From Streptomyces abyssalis (GTDB taxonomy: Bacteria; Actinomycetota; Actinomycetes; Streptomycetales; Streptomycetaceae), in assembly GCF_001751365.1 (NCBI RefSeq), contig NZ_LJGT01000040.1, forward strand, positions 911,696-975,695: 64,000 bases of DNA. Direction: 5' to 3'. The translations under genes and the position numbers were made by a program. Position 1 is the stretch's first letter, and every line of letters starts with the position of its first letter. This document shows positions 57,161-64,000 of this stretch, in pieces. The notes below the pieces were generated by a model. It saw only the letters and a program-made list of their open reading frames with translations, was not told the origin of the DNA and did not search any database.

Positions 57161-58921
57161 ATGCGGCGCAGCCCGGCGAGGCCCGTTCTGGCCTGCTTGC
57201 TCGGCCTGCTTCTGCTGCTTCCCGCGACGGCGGGGTGCAGCGCCGGAGCGGACACGAAAGAGGGCGGGAAGCCCAACGTGCTGATGGTGATGACCGACGA
57301 CCAGTGGCTGGAGTCGATGCGGACCATGTCGCGCACGCGGGAGCTGGTGGGCGACAAGGGAGTGACCTTCGACCGCTACCACCCCTCGACACCGCTGTGC
57401 TGCCCCTCGCGTTCGACCTATCTGAGCGGGCAGTTCGCGCACAACAACGGCGTACGGCACAACAAGGCACCGCAGGGCGGCTACGACAAGCTGAACGAGA
57501 AGAAGACGCTGCCGGTGTGGATGCAGAAGGCCGGCTACGTCACCTCGCACATCGGCAAGTACCCCAACGGCTACGGCGACAAGGACCCCGAGCACGTGCC
57601 GCCCGGCTGGGACGAGTGGCGCGGCTCGGTGAGCGGCTCGACGTACCGGATGTGGGGCTACCAGCTCAACGAGAACGGCAAGCTGCGCACTTACGGAAAG
57701 CCCGACGAGGAGGACCCGGAGCTCTACCAGACGGACGTGTACCGCGACAAAGGCGCCGACTTCATCGAGCGCAAGGCCAAGGAGGACAAGCCGTTCTTCC
57801 TCAGCCTCGCGTTCCTCGCACCGCACTCGGAGGGGAAGAAGGCGGGGGAGAAGCCGGACAGGAAGGCGGGTGAGAAGCGGGCCGGCGACGGGTCCGGGAA
57901 GCCGGAGGACGCCGGCGGCGGCAACCGCGGGCAGCCGAACGTCGGGGAGGCCCCTCGGCCCGCACCGCGCCACAAGGGCGACCTGGCCGGCGAGAAACTT
58001 CCCCGGGATCCGGCGTACGGAGAGGACGACATGCGGGACAAGCCGGCGTTCCTCCGTGAGCGTCCCGACCTCGACGCCGGGACCACCGAGCGGATCACGG
58101 AAAGCTACCGCGGACGTCTGGAGTCGCTGCTCGCGGTGGACGAGGCCGTGGAGAAGCTGATGGACACCCTTGAGAAGACCGGCCAGCTCGACAACACCTA
58201 CGTGCTGTTCACCTCCGACAACGGGTTCTTCTTCGGTGAACACCGCGTTCCCACGGGCAAGTTCCTCGCCCACGGTGCCTCGGGACAGGTGCCGATGCTG
58301 ATGCGCGGTCCCGGTCTCGACGCCGGCGGCCATTCCAAGGAGCTGACCGGCAACGCCGATCTGGCCGCCACCATCGCGGACATCGGCGGAGCGGACCCGG
58401 ATCTCCCTCTCGACGGCCGTTCGTTGCTGCCGTACGGGCGCGACCCGGGCAGGCGGAGCGACCGCCCGGTGCTGCAGGAGATCGCGGAAGGCGCACGGCG
58501 CACCCCGGTCGGCACCCCTGCCGGCGGCGGCAGTTCGCCGTCGGCCGGTGCTCCGCCGCGCGACGACGTCTCCGCGGGGAGGGCCGCGGGCGCCGGGGAC
58601 CTGGACCAGGACGGCGAGGCGTCGCCGCCCGCGGCGGGGAAGGACGGCAAGGAGGGCAAGGACGGCAAGCGACGCGGCGGTCAGAAGTCCGCGGCGTACG
58701 AGGCGATCCGTACGGACCGCTACCTCTACATCCGCTATGTCAGGGGCGGCAGAGAGCTGTACGACCTGGCCGAGGATCCGCACGAGCTGACCTCCCGCCA
58801 CGGCGACCCCGCGTACGGGAAGGTCCGCACGTTCCTCGACGGCCGGCTCGACGAACTGCAAGGGTGTGCGGGTGCGGAGTGCCGGAAGGAGATACCGGAG
58901 GCGCCCGCGCCGGAAGAGTGA
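57161..58921 (+). CDS. Sulfatase lipoprotein
   Basis: 586-residue secreted sulfatase anchored as a lipoprotein (signal LLGLLLLLPATAGC). Alkaline-phosphatase-like fold: metal motif VLMVMTDDQW, and the formylglycine motif C-x-P-S-R as CCPSRSTYLSG, which a maturase converts to the catalytic residue. HIGKYPNGYG and the second metal site TSDNGFFFGEHR follow. Two Lys/Gly/Asp/Pro-rich inserts (about residues 228-300 and 450-515) are not part of the fold. The ATG at 57161 has GGGGAAGG upstream. A 16-base hairpin follows the stop, so it is not co-transcribed with the two-component genes. Confidence 0.93.
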   Translation: MRRSPARPVLACLLGLLLLLPATAGCSAGADTKEGGKPNVLMVMTDDQWLESMRTMSRTRELVGDKGVTFDRYHPSTPLCCPSRSTYLSGQFAHNNGVRHNKAPQGGYDKLNEKKTLPVWMQKAGYVTSHIGKYPNGYGDKDPEHVPPGWDEWRGSVSGSTYRMWGYQLNENGKLRTYGKPDEEDPELYQTDVYRDKGADFIERKAKEDKPFFLSLAFLAPHSEGKKAGEKPDRKAGEKRAGDGSGKPEDAGGGNRGQPNVGEAPRPAPRHKGDLAGEKLPRDPAYGEDDMRDKPAFLRERPDLDAGTTERITESYRGRLESLLAVDEAVEKLMDTLEKTGQLDNTYVLFTSDNGFFFGEHRVPTGKFLAHGASGQVPMLMRGPGLDAGGHSKELTGNADLAATIADIGGADPDLPLDGRSLLPYGRDPGRRSDRPVLQEIAEGARRTPVGTPAGGGSSPSAGAPPRDDVSAGRAAGAGDLDQDGEASPPAAGKDGKEGKDGKRRGGQKSAAYEAIRTDRYLYIRYVRGGRELYDLAEDPHELTSRHGDPAYGKVRTFLDGRLDELQGCAGAECRKEIPEAPAPEE

Positions 58922-58927
58922 GAACCG

Positions 58928-58964
58928 CCCCGCCCCGCCCGGCACGCCGCCGGGCGGGGCGGGG
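58928..58964 (+). terminator. Hairpin terminator after sulfatase gene
   Basis: Perfect 16-base stem CCCCGCCCCGCCCGGC / GCCGGGCGGGGCGGGG with a five-base loop, seven bases after the stop codon. Confidence 0.85.
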
Positions 58965-59003
58965 ACCGGCCGGTACCGGGCGGCGACGGGCGGAGGAGGA
59001 GTC

Positions 59004-59687
59004 CTGACAGGGCAGAACCGCGGTCTCGTACTCGTCGTCGAGGACGAGCCCGCGATCGCGGAGCTGGTCCGCACGTATCTCGTGCGCGAAGGCTTCACCG
59101 TGATGACGGAGTCGAGCGGTGAGGCGGCGCTCGCCGCCGCCCGCCGCCACCGTCCCGTCGCGGTGGTCCTCGACATCATGCTGCCCGACATGGAAGGCAC
59201 GGAGGTCTGCCGGCGGCTGCGGAGCGAAGAGGACTGGACGCCCGTGCTGTTCCTCACCGCCCGCGACGAGGAGGTGGACCGGCTGCTGGGCCTGGAGCTC
59301 GGTGCCGACGACTACATCACCAAGCCGTTCAGTCCGCGCGAACTGGTCGCCCGCGTACGCGTGGTGCTGCGGCGCGCCTCCGGCACCGTCGCCGAGTCCG
59401 TACGCTGCGTCGGCCCGCTCAAGGTCGATGTGCCGAGGCGGCGGGCGTCGGTGGGGGACGAGCGGATCGAGCTGACCGCCACCGAATTCGACCTGCTCGC
59501 CCACCTGATGACCCGCCCGGGGCGCGTCTGCACGCGCAGCGATCTGCTGGCCGCGGTGTGGGGACACCGTTCGGACGCGGGCGCGCGCACCGTCGACGTG
59601 CACATCGCGCAGCTGCGGGCCAAGCTCGGGCCGGCAGCCGGGACGATCCGGACGACACGTGGTGTCGGATACAGCGCCGAGGAGTGA
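59004..59687 (+). CDS. OmpR-family response regulator
   Basis: 227-residue regulator. The receiver domain has the acidic pocket VVEDEP, phospho-accepting Asp in VLDIMLPD, Thr in FLTARD and Lys in YITKPFSP. The C-terminal winged helix has TATEFDLLAHLM and RTVDVHIAQLRAKLG. No ATG, GTG or TTG lies at a sensible place. CTG at 59004 has GGAGG seven bases upstream and gives the normal family length, so a CTG start is likely. A GTG at 58866 would overlap the sulfatase gene and the terminator. It overlaps the sensor-kinase gene at its 3' end. Confidence 0.92.
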   Translation: MTGQNRGLVLVVEDEPAIAELVRTYLVREGFTVMTESSGEAALAAARRHRPVAVVLDIMLPDMEGTEVCRRLRSEEDWTPVLFLTARDEEVDRLLGLELGADDYITKPFSPRELVARVRVVLRRASGTVAESVRCVGPLKVDVPRRRASVGDERIELTATEFDLLAHLMTRPGRVCTRSDLLAAVWGHRSDAGARTVDVHIAQLRAKLGPAAGTIRTTRGVGYSAEE

Positions 59688-61230
59688 ACCGCCCGCAGGG
59701 CGGGCGGAGTCGGCCGGTGCGGCCGCCGCCGGTCAGCCCGGTCGGGCCGGTCGGGCCGGGAAGCTGCTGCGGGGCCGCGCGGGACGGATGACGTCCCGCA
59801 CGGTCCTGGTCACGCTTCTCGTCGCCCTCGTCTCGGTGCTCGCGACCGCGGCGGCGGCGGTCCCGCTCGTACGGCAGGCGGCGACGGCTCAGGCACGTGA
59901 GGCGCTGCGCGACCAGGCGGACCTCGCCGCGACCATGCTCGCCGCGCGTACCGGACGGCCGGACCGGGTGCGGCAGCTGGCCCGGCTGATGCGCGGCAAC
60001 GGCATCCGCATCTCCCTCGTACGCGCCCACACCCCGGACCGGGGCTGGGTCCCCGCGCAGGTCACGGAGCGGCTCCGGGAGGGCGCGCCCGTGCACACCC
60101 GCGTCACGCGCGACGACGGCCGCGAGGTGCTCATCGAGGCACGCCCGGTCGGAGCGGCGGGGGGTGTCGTGCTCGCACAGTCCGTCGAGGAGGCACGCGG
60201 CGACACCGCGGGGCTCGGGCTGGCGCTCGCACTCTCCGTCGGCGCGGCCGCCGGCACGCTCGCGGGCGTGGCGCTGGCCCGCCGCCTGTCCCGGCCGCTG
60301 AGGCAGGCCGCCCGTACCGCCGACCGCATCCGGCAGGGGGACCGAGGCTGCCGGCTGCCGCTGACCCCGCCCGAGGAGGTTCGCGAACTCGCCGCCGCCC
60401 TCAATGAGCTGACGGCGGCTCTGGAGGTCAGCGAGCGGCGCCAGCAGGACTTCCTGATGTCCGTGTCCCACGAACTGCGCACCCCGCTGACGACGATCAG
60501 CGGGTACGCGGAAGCCCTCGCCGACGGTGTGCTGTCCGCGGAGGAGGACGTCGCGCGGGACGCGGGCCGCACCGTGCTGACCGAGGCCGGACGGCTGGAG
60601 CGTCTGGTGACCGATCTGCTGGCCCTCGCGCGGCTTCAGGCGGACGACTTCACACTGGACGTGGAGGAGGCCGACGTCACCGCGCTGGCCGCCGGCGCGG
60701 TCACCGCCTGGCGGCCTTCGCTGGAGCGGTCAGGCGCGGAGCTGAGCACCGAACTGCCCCCGCATCCGGTGCTGTTGCGCACCGACCCGGGACGGCTGCG
60801 CCAGGTGCTGGACATCCTGATCGAGAACGCGGGCCGTGTCGCGCCGGGAGCGCCGCTGGTGGTCGCGCTCGACGCACCGCCCGCCGCACCGCCCGCCGGA
60901 CCCGGTGCCGGGCCCGCAGCGCACGCCGGTCCCGCCGGTCCCGGTGCACCAGGGGAGCGGATCGCGCTCTCGGTACGCGACGGCGGCCCGGGCCTCTCGG
61001 ACGAGGACCTGCTCGTGGCCTTCGAACACGGCAGGCTGCACCGTCGTTACCGCGGCAGCCGGCCCGTCGGGACCGGACTCGGACTCGCCCTGGCTGCGCG
61101 GCTCGTGGAACGCCTGGGCGGCACGGTAACCGCCGCGCACGCGCCCGAGGGCGGCGCGCACTTCACCGTACGGCTGCCGGTGTCGCCGATGTCGCCCGCG
61201 TCGCCGACGCGGACGGAACCGGCGAAGTGA
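59659..61230 (+). CDS. Sensor histidine kinase
   Basis: Up to 523 residues. First helix SRTVLVTLLVALVSVLATAAAAVPL, short outside domain, second helix near LALALSVGAAAGTLAGVALA, HAMP linker, then the phospho-accepting His in FLMSVSHELRTPL, N box LIENAGRVAPG, G1 VRDGGPGLS and G2 GTGLGLAL. An Ala/Pro/Gly insert lies in the ATP lid. The start is unsure: GTG 59659 overlaps the regulator by 29 bases, while ATG 59788 removes 43 Ala/Gly/Pro-rich residues before the first helix. Partner of the adjacent response regulator; the signal is unknown. Confidence 0.92.
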   Translation: MVSDTAPRSEPPAGRAESAGAAAAGQPGRAGRAGKLLRGRAGRMTSRTVLVTLLVALVSVLATAAAAVPLVRQAATAQAREALRDQADLAATMLAARTGRPDRVRQLARLMRGNGIRISLVRAHTPDRGWVPAQVTERLREGAPVHTRVTRDDGREVLIEARPVGAAGGVVLAQSVEEARGDTAGLGLALALSVGAAAGTLAGVALARRLSRPLRQAARTADRIRQGDRGCRLPLTPPEEVRELAAALNELTAALEVSERRQQDFLMSVSHELRTPLTTISGYAEALADGVLSAEEDVARDAGRTVLTEAGRLERLVTDLLALARLQADDFTLDVEEADVTALAAGAVTAWRPSLERSGAELSTELPPHPVLLRTDPGRLRQVLDILIENAGRVAPGAPLVVALDAPPAAPPAGPGAGPAAHAGPAGPGAPGERIALSVRDGGPGLSDEDLLVAFEHGRLHRRYRGSRPVGTGLGLALAARLVERLGGTVTAAHAPEGGAHFTVRLPVSPMSPASPTRTEPAK

Positions 61231-61248
61231 CGGGTGTGCGCGTTCCGT

Positions 61249-62742
61249 TCACGCCGCCGTGGTGAGCGGTCCGTCCGTCACCGGCAGCGGCAGCCCGAAG
61301 TCCCGCAGCACCTCGCCCGCGGCCCGCCGTCCCGAGACGAGCGCGCCCTGCGCCGTACTGGTGTCACGGTGCTCACCGCACACGTACAGGCCGGACAGCA
61401 CCCGCACCGGACGGCGCAGATCGTGCGGTGCGGGCATGGCCGGAACGGCCTGCGGGTCGTGGTGCGCCGCGAGCAGGCTCCAGCGTCCGGCGGGCACGCC
61501 GTGCAGGGTGGCCAACTGGGAGCGGGCGGCCGCCTCCAGCGCGGCGAGGGGCTCGCCGGCCGCCGCGCCCAGCACCACCGAGGTGACCAGGCCCCCACGT
61601 CCGGGCCGTGCCCTCGCGGGATCGACGGCGGAGGCCGCCCATGAGTGCGACACCGGCCCCTGATGTGCCGCGTCCCCGTCGACGAGCAGCGAGGGCGACA
61701 GCGGCAGCACCTCGTCGACGGCGTGGTGCAGGACGGTCACCGGGTGGAAGTCCGGCACCCGCAGCCCGGGCAGCAGCTCTCCCGCGTCGGCCGCGCCGGT
61801 GGCGACGACGACTGCGCGGCAGGCGAGCGTGCCGTGGTCGCGGGTGGTCACCGAGTTCGTCGTGACGGACACGGCGGTGACGTCCGTACGCACGGTGCCG
61901 TCCGGCAGCGAGGCCGCCAGCAGCTCCGGGACCGAGGCCATGCCGCCGGCCGGCAGGCTGCAGCCGCCCCTCACGAACGCGCGTAGCGTCAGGTCGGCGA
62001 CGCGGCTGGAAGTCGTCAGTGCGGGATCGCAGAGCAGCGCGGACAGCAGCGGGCGTACGAGCGATCCCACCGTGCGGGCGGGCAACCCGCGCGCCGACAG
62101 GGCCTGTGCGGCGGGGAGTTCGGTACGGGCGAGCAGCCGGTCGGAGGGCACGGCCGCGAAGCGGGCCAGACCGCTGCGCAGCCGGGCGAGGTCGAGTGTG
62201 CCGTTCCCCTGCCTGCGGCGGGAGACGCCCCGGCCCTGCCCGCGGCGGGAGATGCTCCAGGCGGAAGGACCGCGGGAGCCGGCGAGGGCGCGTGCCGTGG
62301 TGAGTGCGCCCCTTGTGCGCCGGTCGGTCCGTTCTGCGCGGCCGGCGCGCGCCGCGGCTTCCGCCGCTGCGGTACGGGGCGCGCGGGGAAGGCGCCCGAC
62401 GGTGCGCCGCAGGTCGCCTATCCGGTGCGTACGGCCGTCGGCGCGGAGCAGGGCGCCGGGAGCGAAGGGACGCATCTCCAGCGTGGCGAGCGGGGGCAGC
62501 CGCCGGAACTCCGGCCAGTCGGGACACAGCAGCCTCCCGGAGCGGTCCAGCAGATAGCCGTCGACGTTCTCCGTGGCCATCCGGCCGCCCACGCGGGAGG
62601 TCGTCTCCAGCACCGTGACCTGCAGGCCCGCGTCCGTCAGATGGTGCGCGGCGGCGAGGCCCGCGAGCCCCGCGCCGATGATGACGACGTCGGTGTCCGG
62701 GGTCGGTGTACGGCCGGAGCGTGCTGTCTCTGTGGAGCGCAC
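61249..62742 (-). CDS. FAD-dependent oxidoreductase (amine oxidase/phytoene desaturase-like)
   Basis: 497-residue flavoprotein. The dinucleotide motif VVIIGAGLAGLAAAHHL is followed by VTVLETTSRVGGRMATE. The C-terminal flavin-contact segment reads GLYVCGEHRDTSTAQGALVSGRRAAGEVL. The central part has an Arg-rich stretch (about residues 120-180) of unusual composition. The fold fits protoporphyrinogen oxidase, carotenoid desaturase or amine oxidase relatives; the substrate cannot be told. The GTG at 62742 has GGGAGG upstream. It converges on the sensor-kinase gene with 18 bases between. Confidence 0.9.
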   Translation of the reverse strand: MRSTETARSGRTPTPDTDVVIIGAGLAGLAAAHHLTDAGLQVTVLETTSRVGGRMATENVDGYLLDRSGRLLCPDWPEFRRLPPLATLEMRPFAPGALLRADGRTHRIGDLRRTVGRLPRAPRTAAAEAAARAGRAERTDRRTRGALTTARALAGSRGPSAWSISRRGQGRGVSRRRQGNGTLDLARLRSGLARFAAVPSDRLLARTELPAAQALSARGLPARTVGSLVRPLLSALLCDPALTTSSRVADLTLRAFVRGGCSLPAGGMASVPELLAASLPDGTVRTDVTAVSVTTNSVTTRDHGTLACRAVVVATGAADAGELLPGLRVPDFHPVTVLHHAVDEVLPLSPSLLVDGDAAHQGPVSHSWAASAVDPARARPGRGGLVTSVVLGAAAGEPLAALEAAARSQLATLHGVPAGRWSLLAAHHDPQAVPAMPAPHDLRRPVRVLSGLYVCGEHRDTSTAQGALVSGRRAAGEVLRDFGLPLPVTDGPLTTAA

Positions 62743-62987
62743 GATGCCTCCCGGGGTCGGGCGCGGTGCGGGGCCGTCCTGACTTCCGTACTGCCCTCAC
62801 CGGAGCTGGTGAACCGTGGGTATCCGGACTCTACGCAGCGGTCCGGTTGCGGTCAGTGGCACACGGACAGAGCACGGGCGCACAGCGGTCGCACACCGCT
62901 TCGATCAAGCCGTCCGGTGCGGCAGGGCAGGCCCGGGAGCGGGAGACCCGGAACGGGAGACACCCACGGGGTGCCCCGGCCGTACCG

Positions 62988-63929
62988 TCAGCGCAGTGCG
63001 GCGCGTACCGCGTCTTCGATGCCGGGAAACGCGAAGCTGAACCCTGATTCGAGCAGCCGCTTCGGCAGGACGCGCTGGCTGCCCAGCACGTCCTTGGAGA
63101 ACTCGCCCAGCGCGGCCCGCAGGACCGGCGCCGGCACGGGCAGCACCGTCGGCCGGTGCAGGACGCGGCCCATCGCGGCGGTCGCCTCCCGGTTGGTGAC
63201 CGGTTCGGGCGCCGTGAGATTGAACGGGCCCGACAGATCGTCCCGGTCCAGCAGGTGACGCAGCGCGGCGATGTGGTCGTGCAGCGCGATGTGGCTCCAG
63301 TACTGGTTGCCGCTGCCCATCCGGCCGCCGACGCCCGCCTTGAAGATGCGGAACAGCGGCTGCCAGGCGCCGCCCTCACGGGCGACGACGAGGCCGGTGC
63401 GCGCGAAGACCGTACGGATTCCCGCCTCGGATGCCGCAGCCGCCGCCTCCTCCCACTCCTGGGCGACGTTCGCGAGGAAGTCGTCACCGGGCGGCGCGCT
63501 CTCGTCGACGGCACGTGAGCCGGTGTCGCCGTAGTAGCCGATGGCCGAGCCGACGATCAGTACGCGGGGCGGCTCGTCGAGCGAGGCGATCGCGTCGGCG
63601 ACGGTGGCGGTCCCCAGCACGCGGCTGTCGCGGATCTCCTTCTTGTACGCGGCCGTCCACCGGCGGTCCGCGACGCCCGCGCCCGCGAGATGGACGACGG
63701 CGTCGCAGCCGGCGAGACCGGCGGTGTCCACCCACTGGCCCTTCGGGTCCCACATCACCTCCGACGGCGGCGGGCCCCCGGCTGCCGTGGCCCGGCCGGC
63801 GTTCTCGTAGCGGCGCGCGTCCTGGGAGGCGCGCCGCACGAGGCGGACGATGTCGTGCCCGTCCGCACGCAGCGAGCGGGAGAGGGCCGTGCCGATGAGG
63901 CCGGTGGAACCGGTGACCGCGATACGCAT
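62988..63929 (-). CDS. TIGR01777-family epimerase-like protein
   Basis: 313-residue NAD(P)-binding protein of the extended SDR type. MRIAVTGSTGLIGTALSRSL is the cofactor motif. VVHLAGAGVADRRW, VLIVGSAIGYYGDTG and the C-terminal VLPVPAPVLRAALGE with a DUF1731-like end are family marks (relatives: E. coli YfcH, plant SULA). The function is unknown, perhaps in division or sugar-nucleotide chemistry. The ATG is at 63929. It lies upstream of the FAD enzyme gene with 245 bases between, so co-transcription is possible but not shown. The last 70 bases of the window show no feature. Confidence 0.93.
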   Translation of the reverse strand: MRIAVTGSTGLIGTALSRSLRADGHDIVRLVRRASQDARRYENAGRATAAGGPPPSEVMWDPKGQWVDTAGLAGCDAVVHLAGAGVADRRWTAAYKKEIRDSRVLGTATVADAIASLDEPPRVLIVGSAIGYYGDTGSRAVDESAPPGDDFLANVAQEWEEAAAAASEAGIRTVFARTGLVVAREGGAWQPLFRIFKAGVGGRMGSGNQYWSHIALHDHIAALRHLLDRDDLSGPFNLTAPEPVTNREATAAMGRVLHRPTVLPVPAPVLRAALGEFSKDVLGSQRVLPKRLLESGFSFAFPGIEDAVRAALR

Positions 63930-64000
63930 GGGGCCATCCTGCCGTCTGCGCCCGCTGTGCTGAAGCGCCGCGCACGGGGCGGACGTTGAGGAGCGGCGCT

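Overview
The window is high-GC DNA (roughly 70 percent or more by eye) from the chromosome of an actinomycete, almost certainly a Streptomyces or close relative. The signs are frequent GTG/TTG starts, GGAGG ribosome sites, a helix-turn-helix/DUF397/ATPase trio, an EspR-like XRE regulator beside an ImmA/IrrE protease gene, a small LPFR-motif protein, monomeric isocitrate dehydrogenase, and cobalamin riboswitches on metE and cbtBA. I see no phage, plasmid, CRISPR or complete insertion sequence. I see only a decayed transposase and a miniature inverted-repeat element at 15.9-17.3 kb.

Layout. 0-6.7 kb: a UvrA-like ATPase cut by the window edge, a TetR gene divergent from a membrane protein over a twin palindromic operator, and a divergent Nramp-like transporter with a FadR-type regulator. 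6.9-10.6 kb: an EspR-like XRE gene facing a coupled operon of ImmA/IrrE protease, MAB_1171c-like membrane protein and aldo/keto reductase, whose leader holds a tRNA-T-arm-like structured element. 10.7-15.9 kb: cell-wall and regulatory genes (GH18-like lipoprotein, DD-carboxypeptidase, anti-sigma-like ATPase, HTH, DUF397, DUF2188, LPFR). 15.9-17.4 kb: a low-GC patch with IS debris. 17.4-23 kb: an ABC exporter, a zinc-ribbon membrane protein, a cysteine-desulfurase-like enzyme and a YefM-YoeB toxin-antitoxin pair. 23-28.2 kb: isocitrate dehydrogenase, a methyltransferase, and a glutaryl-CoA-dehydrogenase-like gene divergent from TetR.

28.2-32.1 kb is the most unusual block. It is a three-gene operon of a BesD-like 2-oxoglutarate oxygenase carrying an H-x-D motif, a SAM methyltransferase and a carnitine-type acyltransferase. 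Together they have the chemistry to methylate, hydroxylate and O-acylate a small, perhaps amino-acid-derived, molecule. An orphan sugar-type binding lipoprotein follows (32.7-34.0 kb). Next come a gene-free kilobase with a strong terminator and a 1262-residue IPT/TIG plus Ig-like repeat protein with eleven units of about 99 residues (35.0-38.8 kb).

38.9-48.6 kb: a P450, B12-riboswitch-controlled metE, cobalt transporter genes cbtBA under a second B12 riboswitch, a histidine-phosphatase homologue that has lost its catalytic histidines, a VOC protein, an NhaA-thioredoxin fusion and TerD. The two riboswitches link this part. When B12 is scarce the cell would express both the B12-independent methionine synthase and cobalt uptake.

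48.8-55.6 kb: a tightly overlapping five-gene catabolic operon (Lrp regulator, NodB-type hydrolase, MHS transporter, SDR dehydrogenase, and a fusion of a ketopantoate-reductase-like domain to an M20 peptidase). 55.8-64 kb: a DUF1992 protein, a conserved 99-residue protein, a sulfatase lipoprotein, a two-component system whose regulator probably starts at CTG, an FAD oxidoreductase and a TIGR01777 epimerase-like protein.
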